From Aurelia coerulea (Eukaryota > Cnidaria > Scyphozoa > Semaeostomeae > Ulmaridae), in assembly GCA_039566865.1 (NCBI GenBank), contig CM076960.1:14608501-14672500 (forward strand): a DNA stretch of 64,000 nucleotides. The letters run 5' to 3'. The notes beneath the pieces were generated by a model. That model was given only the letters and a program-made list of their open reading frames with translations, was not told the DNA's origin and ran no database searches. Each line of letters begins with the position of its first letter. The first letter of the stretch is position 1. This document shows positions 1 through 10,100 of this stretch, one piece after another. The translations under genes were made by a program, and so were the position numbers.

Positions 1-655
1 AAAGCAATCTGTCCCCTATTGTTCTGACCTTGGTTACTGCTTTATTTACCTTATTTACGCTGCAGCTAAATTCATGCATCACAGTCTGAAAAGGTAGCAA
101 AATCAATGAGCTCAAAAATTTGCATGCTTAAAAGATTAAAATACCTACCATCACAGGTACTGGAAGACATTTATTACAAAACAATAATTCCAGCTGCCAC
201 CTACTGTATTTCTGTATGGGGAAACTGCTCCGAAGCTACGCTCACAAAAATAGAGAAGCAGCACATCAGAGCAGCCAAAATTGTCCACAGATTACCGAGA
301 CACGTTAAAAATGAAGACCCCTTGCGGCAGTGAAATGGTAAAGTCTTTCCAATGATTACAAGAGAAAACTCGAGATTGAAATGCATAAAGTTATGTTTGA
401 TGAGAGAAGTACAGAAGAATATCAATGCAATACCTCCTAAAGAGGAAAACATCCAGAACAGGAGAGCAGTTCAAAATTGTTCGAGTAAGAACAGAAACAG
501 GACAAAATAATTGCGCTACAGAGGCCATGTAGTGTGGAATGAGTCTCTATGACCCTGATTTCTTTGGATAAAGCGAATTAACACCAACTTCTGGAATATA
601 CAATAGAGATCTTTATCGATTTTATTTTCATTCATCAAAGGGGACAGATTGCCTT
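1..655. mobile_element. composite element with inverted ends, carrying a retrotransposon fragment
   Basis: The first bases of the window (AAAGCAATCTGTCCCCT) reappear as a reverse complement at 638-655. The interval between them holds a decayed non-LTR reverse transcriptase end. The left terminus may continue outside the window, so the full element cannot be judged. The inverted ends are seen directly; that they mobilised the fragment is inference. Confidence 0.45.
106..555 (+). pseudogene. non-LTR retrotransposon reverse transcriptase, C-terminal fragment
   Basis: An open stretch at 106-333 encodes the region after the RT catalytic core in CR1/L2/Jockey-type elements: a P-x-x-x-Y-C-I-S-V-W-G-N block followed by a K-Q-H-I-R-A-A-K-I helix. 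After a stop at 331-333 the similarity continues in other frames, including an L-R-Y-R-G-H-V-V-W-N block near 510-545, the usual last conserved block of these proteins. The fragment has no catalytic YADD region, contains frameshifts and stops, and is non-functional. Exact clade is uncertain. Confidence 0.75.
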
Positions 656-658
656 TAA

Positions 659-1873
659 CTCATTCACCCCCATAAGCGACATTTGTCGTCATTGTTGCCT
701 GGTTTTATTTCCCCATAAGCGACATTTGTCGTCAACAGCACAAGGTGTTGTTTCCCCATTGACGACATTTGTCGTTCTGGAAAGATGATGTAATTCTCCT
801 GGGTTGCTTTGACAGTTGAAAAGAACAATTGTCATGTATAAGTAGCTTAAAGGATCAGCTTTCGAATGGTGTCAAATGTTAATAGGGTGATCGCACTAAA
901 ATTTTGAGTTATTGTGGTTTTAGTGTCAGCAGTTCAATTTTGTTGACAGTTATGATTTGTTTACCGTTTGGCTTGTGGTCATGGACGTTCTTTTGAAAGG
1001 GTTTTTAGAGAGAGTTCCCAGGGAGAAAAGTGTTTGGAAATACCAGTTAAGATATCAATAGGAATTACAATTCGTACACTGTGATCAATGATGTTTTATC
1101 CCCTGAAGAAAGTGTTTTTGAGAAGGATGAAGCGGAAGGCTAGGATTCGAAAGCAGAAAATCGGCGCCGTTTCATACACAAAATTTAGGCCCGTTCTTGG
1201 TGGCGACCCATATGTTGTATCTCATTTGGCTTGAAATATTTTATTTTCCTTCCAAACTGAGGTAAGACTGTTACTAAGAATAGTTATGAGTTTCTTATCA
1301 TATCAGTATGCCTTCAAAAACCACATTCCATGAACTAAGAAACTAATATACGCCTCCGAGCAACTCCGTGCAACGGGAACCTGATCACTCACGCAAATGA
1401 TGGCCAGTCGTCTTTCGATATCTTTTCTGTTTTCAAAATTGTATTCTAATGGAAAGAAATTGATTTTCCGATATCGTAGCTTTCAAGATCTTCACCTTCT
1501 CAAATATTTTGAATGTTCTAAAGAAATATTTTCAAACTGGCTTCGATCATCAACTAAAACCAGAGCTCGAGGATAAAATTGGATAACATTTTTATCTCAT
1601 GATCGTTCAAACTTCTCACAAAAACAAAATTCTCTTTGTAATGCAATATGTTTGGTCTCATTTTAATGCCTGTTCTTTCCATAGAAAAATCTTTTTAGAA
1701 ATTTTTTTGATATCTTTTACTAATAATTTGCAATTTGCGATGAAAAATGAAACGATCCTTCACAACGATCCAGTGAAAACCGCTTGGGGAGAAGGTGATG
1801 GAAGGTGATGATCGATATTGAAATCTCGGGGATAAAGAGCTCTCTTTCAAAATACCTCGTGGGGGTGAATGAG
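659..1873. mobile_element. TTAA-flanked MITE (piggyBac-like), 1.2 kb
   Basis: The ends are inverted (CTCATTCACCCCCA at the left, its complement at the right), and each end abuts TTAA (655-658 and 1874-1877), the target duplication of piggyBac-type transposons. Inside the left end a GACATTTGTCGTC unit occurs three times between 680 and 775, itself a small palindrome. No transposase reading frame is visible, so this is a non-autonomous copy. Confidence 0.7.
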
Positions 1874-1877
1874 TTAA

Positions 1878-2770
1878 GCCAAAAGTAACAAAACAAATAA
1901 ATGATAACATCCTGTAAAAATTGGGCCTAAATTGCCGCTTTTCCACAGGGCCTCGAAGCACACAAGAAACAAATGGAAAACACGTGTCCGCATACTGGAG
2001 ATAGGGTGTGTCAGTAACGGGTTGAAATCTAACCCCCCTGAATCCTGAATAAGAGGCAGAATCAACAGAGCTCCCAAGGAAATTTGAAAACAAATCACTC
2101 AATGGAACATTTTGCAATGATTTAACACGCAAAGTTTGAATTCACTGGTTTATTGACTGATGCTGGCAATGGAAAGGATTCTTGGCCGTCAAGTCTCAAT
2201 TTGCTCAGAAGATGATCAGCTTTGCCTGATGAAATTCTCGACGGAAATTTTCGAATTTATGCGCGCGGAAGATCTTCCGCGCGCAATTTCATGTAAACAA
2301 AGAACAACAATAGTTAAAACAATAGCCAGGCGTGCATCTTCCGTGCCATTTGCAAACTTATCAGTCTGGTGAGTGGATTTGCGGTCTTTTTACTGACGAA
2401 AACAAGAGTTTTCACTTGTTGTCCGCATACTGGAGGTGTCCGCAGACTGGAGGTATGACCCTACATAAATACATGTACAATTGCATAGCAAAAATATCTT
2501 CTTTGTTCGCTATAAAAATACAGGGCAGGTCAAAGAAGCTCAGAAGTTGTCATATCGTCAAGTCATCAATAGCATAAATCATGCATATTCTACCTGAAAT
2601 TCAAGGCCATAGATTACAGCTGCGTCGTCATCCATGATCTTCAGCTAGACTTAATCTTTCCTGGGTGCTGCTGTTTATTTTCCATTCAAACCACTTTCCG
2701 GGCTGGATACTGCTCCACTATCACATTCGATCAAACCAAAAAATGTGGCTAGGCCCATCAAAATTGAAGT
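1878..2770. other. no gene; repeat-derived intergenic DNA
   Basis: No convincing coding exon is seen. A short phrase, TGTCCGCATACTGGAG, occurs near 1986 and again near 2420, suggesting ends of an old repeat. A perfect 24-bp GC-rich palindrome lies at 2261-2284. Confidence 0.5.
2261..2284. repeat. perfect 24-bp palindrome
   Basis: Each half reads GCGCGCGGAAGA followed by its exact complement, in otherwise AT-rich DNA. It could be the centre of a decayed foldback element. No function is evident. Confidence 0.8.
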
Positions 2771-2774
2771 GAAT

Positions 2775-3150
2775 TGAAAAACCTCGATTCCATTAAGGGC
2801 ACTGCACAAGAAATTTTGAATGGAACTTGGAATTCATGGAACAGCCAACCTCTATCAATCCGAACATCTGGAGAACAATACAAATTTATTTACCAAAGCA
2901 TCTGGAGAGTAGATTTCTTTAAGAAATTCGGGACATTTCAAGCATTTTTTTGTCCTGGTTGCGTTTTATGGTTTTATGAAGGCAGTTCGAAAATGTTCAC
3001 AGGTTTCTCTTGTCCTCTTCACATACTCGCCGTCTGATTGGTCCGTGAAAATTAGGCTTTGATAGTTCTCGGCATTTTCGGCCTTGGGGGGCCACGAGCA
3101 AAAATTGGTGGAAACATTTGATTCCTATACTGACCCAGTTGACCGGGGGC
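2775..3150. repeat. dispersed copy of the 55345-56225 foldback repeat
   Basis: This stretch matches the right arm of the foldback element near 55985-56260: both run through 'gagtagatttctt', 'tgtcctggtt', 'ctgattggtccgtgaa' and 'cacgagcaaaaat' in the same order. Only one arm is clear here. Confidence 0.65.
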
Positions 3151-3407
3151 AGAAGGCTAGGGGCTTGGGGGGCTTGGGGTGACAGCTCCAAAAGTTGAAA
3201 ATATTTACAAAATCGACCATATTCAGGCAAAATTCCTCTTAATTTGGTCAAAATATTCGTAAACAATTGACTTTCATCGGGCAGCCCCTCCCATAGACTG
3301 ATGATATATTTGTAAAGGGTTTGCTCCATTGAATTGAATTATTATTTACTGCGATAGTCATTCCACTGCCTTTAGTCATTCCCTCCCCCAGGTTTTAGGG
3401 ACTGTTC

Positions 3408-3839
3408 ATTATTTATAAAGGGGTTGGTACCGAAGAGAAATGGGTTGGGTAAGAGAAATTTTCTGACATAAAAAGGTTGGGTAAATATTTTTCATGTAAT
3501 TTCAAGGTTGTGAAAACAAAACTTTTCCACCAATTAATGCCAAATGTTTAAAGTCCAAAATTATCAATATCATTATCAACATCATCAACACTATCCATTT
3601 CACTTTCAGTGTCTACTTTGTTCATCTTTGTCGTCAAATTTACAGTATTGAATTGATAATTTACATCGTTTGACATTGAAACCACATGTTTATAGGTAGG
3701 GGTTGGGCAAAATTTTTTCAACCTGAAAATTTTTGGGTAGATGTTTTTGCTGTCACTTTTAGAGTTGGGTAAGAAGATTTTTTGGACAAGAAAACATTCC
3801 TCTTCAGTACCGACCCCTCAGTAAATAATGAACGGTCCC
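3408..3839. mobile_element. MITE with GGGAC-GTTCATTATTTA inverted ends
   Basis: The left end (GGGACTGTTCATTATTTA, then a GGTTGGTACCGAAGAG block) is mirrored at the right end (CTCTTCAGTACCGACC, then TAAATAATGAACGGTCCC). The flanks read TTA on both sides, which fits the 3-bp duplication of PIF/Harbinger transposons. A truncated relative lies at 32098-32220. The central part has no open frame of note. Confidence 0.65.
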
Positions 3840-3882
3840 TTATCTCTCCGTACGCTTTTGGTTTTGACAATAAGAGCACGAC

Positions 3883-4030
3883 CATAAGCGTACGAGGCGG
3901 GGGGGCCGGGGGGCGGCAACCCCCCAACTTTGGAAAAATTTTCGAAAATGAGCCCCAATCGGACAAAAATTATGCTAAACAATGGACTTTGTGTTGGGCA
4001 GCCCCCCTAGATTCTGCCCGTACGCTTATG
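3883..4030. mobile_element. short hAT-like MITE, 148 bp
   Basis: Terminal inverted repeats CATAAGCGTACG / CGTACGCTTATG are flanked by a perfect 8-bp direct repeat AGCACGAC (3875-3882 and 4031-4038). Eight-base duplications are characteristic of hAT transposons. A second copy, inverted, lies at 7501-7671. The core is rich in G and C runs. Confidence 0.75.
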
Positions 4031-4040
4031 AGCACGACTC

Positions 4041-6480
4041 AAATAATTGTTTTCATTTGACACTGTTTGGTGTATCAATGAAATGAGATGTTTGTGACCT
4101 CTCAGCCTGTATCTATCAGAAGAGCTCTCAGTCCGTGCTCACCATTAACCGACCCGACTGTATTTTGACCCTGTTTCGTTGTGTCCGACCAGACCTCGGT
4201 TATGGTATATGAGGCTATTCTCACTTGCGTACAAACAAATAAAAATAAGGTAGCAAAATTAGACTTGATGGACCACCAATGCAGCAGAGTAAAGAGTAAA
4301 GCCTAAAATATTGCGCCTATAAAAGGTACATTTTTGATTATCAATAATGATATGAGCTTGTACATGAAACCCGCCACTGACAGTAAACTAAGAAAAACAT
4401 ATTTCATTCTTGTCGGTCTTCTTACTGTCTGAAGATGTATGAGGTCTGAGTCACATCACTAAAAGAAACCGAGAACTGCTAAGGCTACATTTAGCACATG
4501 GATATATGTATATATCATTTTAAATATTCCAACTATATCTGTAATAGCGTTGTTACCCTGTTCCCTTTCCTTTATTAGTTCAAATACAATATCAGATATT
4601 ACTGTGTTGTGTCGTCATCTCGTAGACTCGGCTGCTCACAGAAACTCAATTTGAAACGGTCCACACTGTCTGCCAAGAAGACCAACTAATGCCGCAATAT
4701 CATTGTATGATATTGGAGAATGCAATTATGGCAACTTGGCGTAACCAAGATACAGAAGGCCAAGATGAGAAATCCTTTGATTGAGGGAATCCTTGTTTCT
4801 ACAGCAAACGCTAGTTATATGAGCAAAGCCACTAAATTATGATTGGCTGAAAAAGGAGACACCTTCTGCGAATTACGGGATATCCCATAACAAATCGTGT
4901 CTCATTTGTTTGGCAGCTGCGAAGGAGGGGCACAGGAAAGGCAATGTATGTGGCTGCTTCAAAAACAGCACTTTCTATGTTCTCCGCAAATGTCCAAATC
5001 ACGTAACGGGTGTTCCAAAAAATTGTACAGTTTTGGTTGACTCAAGCGATGTGAATTTAGCGTTATAATCAACCGCTAATCCCTCTCAAAACGTTACTGA
5101 GCATAGATATCATACCTCGTTTGTAGGTATTGGTGCTTTGAGAGCAGAAATCTTGAAAGCTCAAATTCGTGTCAAACTGCAAACCAGAGCTTTGGCCTTT
5201 TGGCCTAAGCATCTTGAAGTTATATGAAGAACTGTCTACATGGAATGATTAGTTGTTTTTCCAAACTTTGAGGGAAATACTTTATGTGTAGCATGCTTCT
5301 GCTCAAGGCTATATTGTGGAACGTATTTGTGAAAAGCATTCATTTAAATCTAAATTTCCTTGCCGCAACATTGGTTTTGCAAACAATGATAAACAAGAGT
5401 GCATGGGCCTAAGTTGTGTTTGCGTCGTGCCTTATTCTCAGTATCCATTTTGGATGAAATTCATCTGCCAACCACAGTGTCGAAGATAAATGTAGCAGCA
5501 AGGTTTGAACAAAATTGCATTCGGGTTTTTTCAAAGAAATTTGAACTTAAGCCAGGATTCCATGAAAGTCCATGAAATTCCATGAAAGTAATCTGTCACA
5601 ACGTCTAGTTACTGTCTCCGATTAGATATGTGTTTCTATGGAAGATCTTGCAATTTTTGTCGCCCAAAAATAGTTTTAGACTTAATTAGCTATTAGTCAT
5701 ATGGGAATCATAAATAGATGGCTACACTTGAAAGGACATCCCGTATCCTATGTCCGAAATTAGATTTTTAAAATTCCGTTGGCATTTGCGACGATGGGAA
5801 GTATGTCGAGCTCTAAATTTAGCCATAGTGAATGATTTAGGATCAACCAAAAAAGTAGAAAGAGTCACATGACCAGTATAGCCGATGGCCATAAGCAGCT
5901 TTTCAGGGCTGATACAAATTATTAGCTGCAATAAACAACAACAGCATAAATCCATTGAAGACGTCATTTCACTCGTGATTGGCTTGGCTTTCAGACCCCG
6001 TTTACACGGCACCAGATGAATATTCGTACCGAGAAGCCTTCCCATTCACGCGAGACCTTATCAAACTGCAACAGTAGATCACTGTAAATAGAAATGTTTT
6101 ATTCTTCAGAAGCTCTTGTCACTGAGGGCGATACGACCCTTGCTCAAGCCGAACAATGCAAGGAGTATAAGTGCTGCTAAGCCAAAGAGAGGTTATTTTG
6201 GGGGCATTTGGTGAACCTTTTTGGTTCCCAAAAAAGCATTCGGTTTGAGTAAACAAAGTTCTTTCGTTTTAAGACGTAATCCTTTTCGGCATTGGTCGTC
6301 CAGGCATTTAATTGGCAACAGGTTTGAAGCTTATAATCTATCTTTTCAAACGAAACCTGGCATATTTGAATATTGCAAACCACCGCCCAATATCCTTATT
6401 ACATAAAACACTGCAAAGGTAATTACGCAAATACGTTAATTACATTGCGGAAGAACGTAGGAAAATTTGTAATTGAAGGG
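4041..6480. other. intergenic, no recognisable gene
   Basis: No reading frame with family resemblance is visible on either strand. A single MITE-like terminus (CGGGTGTTCC, near 5007) has no partner end nearby, and a direct repeat of 'catgaaattccatgaaag' type lies near 5560-5590. This is the upstream region of sFRP-A and may hold regulatory DNA that cannot be identified from sequence alone. Confidence 0.4.
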
Positions 6481-6493
6481 TGATTCAATCCAA

Positions 6494-6501
6494 TATAAAA
6501 G
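6494..6501 (+). promoter_or_regulatory. candidate TATA box of sFRP-A
   Basis: TATAAAAG lies about 230 bases upstream of the start codon, preceded directly by CCAA. If used, transcription would begin near 6525 and give a 5' leader of about 200 bases. Inference from motif and spacing only. Confidence 0.35.
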
Positions 6502-6723
6502 CTATTAGAGTGCTAATGTGCTTTAGAAAAAGTGAACAAGCGCACGGAGAAGACGTGTTCCAAGCGAGGCAAATAAATTAAAAGTTTTGAAAGTATCAAT
6601 AGTGATTCAAAGGCTGGCTTGCAAGGAGAACGGTTTATTAGCAAACACACACGACCAGAAACTGAAAAAGAAAAGCTCACTCCCAGAGAAGTTATCCAGA
6701 AATTGAAACAATTCTGCTAAATT

Positions 6724-7186
6724 ATGTATCACTCTGAACTGACAACGATTTTCATCACGTCCATTATCTTGGCAACATCTCAAGCTCTGCTTCTCGGCAT
6801 GGTGAAAGATCTCCCAAGAAAGAAGTGCATGCCACTTGAACTGAAGGCATGCAGTCAACTGGGGTACAACAAGACTCAATACAATCCCCACTTCTATTTA
6901 TCATCAAGAAGAACAGAAGTGTTCGAGTACTTTGGATTGCTCAGGCTGACAAGATGCTCGAAAGATCTGCTGTTCTACATGTGTATGATCTACCAGCCAA
7001 TATGCTTTGAAGACTACGATGAACCGATTCCACCATGCAAGTCTGTTTGCGAGGGAGTAAGAAATGGATGCCTCGATATCATCACGAGATATGGGTTCAA
7101 ATGGCCCGAAGAACTCAATTGCAAGAATTTGCCCGATCATCAAAGTGGGGTTTGCATCAAGCCAAGTGCTATCATCAAAAATCGAG
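6724..7186 (+). CDS. sFRP-A exon 1: signal peptide and Frizzled domain
   Basis: Encodes residues 1-154 plus one base of the next codon. The reading frame contains the full ten-cysteine Frizzled domain in a single exon, ending three residues after the final I-K-P-S. The donor is CGAG|GTATGG at 7187. Reading on past the donor gives 16 unrelated residues and a stop, which supports splicing here. The matching boundary in sFRP-B falls at the same phase. Confidence 0.92.
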
Positions 7187-10100
7187 GTATGGTTCGTTGT
7201 GTTCTTTTATCTCTATTTCATGTATTTTCAAATTAGCAACTAAAGGAAGGAAGCATAATATGTCCGCAAGAAGTTTGGAAGACTGAGGCAGGAAACACAG
7301 GAAACACATCGTTGGTTGGGAACCACTCCCTCTCAAACAACCCCCCATCGCTCGAGGGCAATTTCACTCATTCGATATAGTATACGAGATTTTTTAGAAC
7401 AAAAGGAATTTTTATGGATTTGATGGATTTTCCTTGAAAACAAAAGGATCTTTGCCAAAGGCGTACGAGATTTTTGAGAGTTAAATGCCCCTCGTCTTCC
7501 CATAAGCGTACGGGACGAAAAAATCTAGGGGGGCTGCCCAACACAAAGTTTATTGTTTAGCATAATATTTGCCCGACTGAGGGCATTTTATTGCCCGATT
7601 GGGGCTCATTTTCGATAATTTTTCTGAAGTTGGGGGGCCTGCCGCCCCCACCCCCCACCTCGTACGCTTATCTTCCTCCCTCATAGTCATGGTCGTGGTC
7701 CAAAACTGTTTCTCGTGACTGGTGTTCAGACAAGTCTCATTCAATTCAATGAAACCTAATGAAGTTGGCGGCAGAGTAGTGCAAATGGTGGAACGTTATG
7801 TTCTGTCCAAAATTTCTTGTCATTGAATGTCTTTACTTCAATAAAATCGTGCTTAAATAAACTAAAATTGGGCATTCGAAGCCTTTGTCGAATCAATACT
7901 GCATCTCAAAATCAAATACAGTTGCATCAAAGCTTCAAAACATTGTCATACGCTTTGGAATGATGGAACTATGGAAGCTGGCCTCCTTTAAATCTCCCCA
8001 AAAAGTAAGGACACTTTTCTCCCGGCAAAAATCCTTTGTTTTTAAGAAAACCAATCAAAAATCTTTGAAAGTCCTTTTGCTCTGAAAAATCTCGTACTTT
8101 CTTTCGAATGAGGGAAATGCCCCTCGACCAAAAGCTTTGTCCTAAAATGTCCAGTTCGTACAAGTGCCCAAAAGCTACTTATTGTTGAGTTTCTTGTCCA
8201 GGATTGAGTTGTTCAAAGAATGCTCCCAAACCAAAGGGTAGGCCTACCCAATACATTTATTTGGAGCATTCTTGTGATCATGTTTGGAGAGAAAACTATA
8301 CTTCCTATTGAGGAGTTGAGGCTGCGAACGGTTTCTTTTAAGATGGAGGTATACTTTGTCATGATCGTCGTTTGTCATGTTGCATCATAATATTTACGGA
8401 ATTTTTCTCAATGATATTGCATGCTAATGATTTCTGTGCATCTTTAATGGCCAACCCACGTACATCAAACTTTGATTTACAGCCTTGGTAAATATTGCTT
8501 TCTACGTTGCAACGCCGATCTCATGTGATGTATCATGCTGCAAAGGTCCACCTACTCGAAACTTAACTGTCGCCTAAAACTAGTGGCAACAATCTGAACG
8601 AATGCAAAACTTTCCCTCCTGTCATTGTGAGTTTCGTTCCTCGTTGCCGCAGGTAGAAATTTCTTGAGTAGATTTGGTGTCCGGTGTGAGTAAAGCTGAA
8701 TTGAAATTCCAAAAAGAGAAGAGTTGAGAGATTCGACTTGGGTTAGACTTAACTGCACTCTAACATGCACGGTTGATATTTGTTGTAGGTACTTCTATCA
8801 AACAAGTAGTCATCTTTGCATGTAAGTATCAGTAGATAGGGCAAATATATCAACAAGAGCATGCTTTGCAGAGCATAGAAAGGATTGAGACTTTTCAGTA
8901 CACCCGCTGTTATGGCCCAGATCTCACCAAATTCAAAATAGTGCGAGAGTTAATTTGTGCCAATGTTTTCATTTTTGGTATGCAGATTGGTGTCCAGTGT
9001 GAGTAAAGCTGAATTGAAATTCCAAAAAGACAAGAGTTGAGAGATTCGACTTAGGTTAGACTTAACTGCACTCTAACATGCACGGTTGATATTTGTTGTA
9101 GGTACTTCTATCAAACAAGTAGTCATCTTTGCATGTAAGTATCAGTAGATAGGGCAAATATATCAACAAGAGCATGCTTTGCAGAGCATAGAAAGGATTG
9201 AGACTTTTCAGTACACCGCTGTTATGGCCCAGATCTCACCAAATTCAAAATAGTGCGAGAGTTAATTTGTGCCAATGTTTTCATTTTTGGTCAGCAGAGA
9301 TAGTTTGTTGCTTAATTCAGCTAAAAAGACCCTCTGGTAACCATTAGGCCGAGGGGTGTATCACTCTTCCAAAAATGCGCAAGGGATTCTTACGGAGTTT
9401 TCTTGAAAATAAAGGCTTTTTGCCAAAGGTGTACGAGATTTTTGCCCCTCGCATTAGACTTTGCGCTCGCGTATTAGCAAAACAATCGGAACGCAAGATT
9501 CACAATGGCGGTGGTGAATGTCTACTCCCGGGGGGGGGGGGTACTCCAATTGAGGCCTGACAGGGGGGTCCAGTCAGGGTTAAAGAGGGCCAAAGCAAAA
9601 ATTTGAAAGTTACCCTCAAATGGTAGTATCTTTTTATAGAAACCCCCAAATGGCAGTTCGTGGACCTAAAATTGGGCCATTTGGTAACGTGTGGTAGCAA
9701 AATTTGTCTTCAGTGTTTCAAAATTTTCTAGTGTAAAAACTGATTGAACAAAGCAAAAGAAACTTCAAATTCAATGATAATTACTGCTGCAAAGACCATA
9801 TCACCGTGCCGAGGAGCCTACTGAGTTGAAATCTTATCATTGACCAGGAATCTTGGAATACCCCCAATTGGTAGTTTATGTTTGACAAATAGGGCCATTT
9901 GGTAGCCATTTTGCAAGACCCTCAAACCGACTGGACCCCCCTGTTAGGCCATAATGGAAGTACCCCCCCCCCCCCGGGTGTCTACTATTCTCCTATCAGG
10001 CTTGGAAGAAGAACACGTAAGGATAGACAACTTTGCTTTCCTTTGGGCGTCTTGGGAAGACCTCTTTCTCTTCTTATCTGTATCCATTGTAACTTGACTT

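Noticed and set aside
1695..2132. 145-codon minus-strand frame
   Set aside because: It crosses the end of the TTAA element at 1873 into unrelated flank, with no family resemblance.
5006..5030. MITE terminus TAACGGGTGTTCC
   Set aside because: No matching opposite end was found nearby, so no element could be delimited; likewise the lone right end at 56340-56354.
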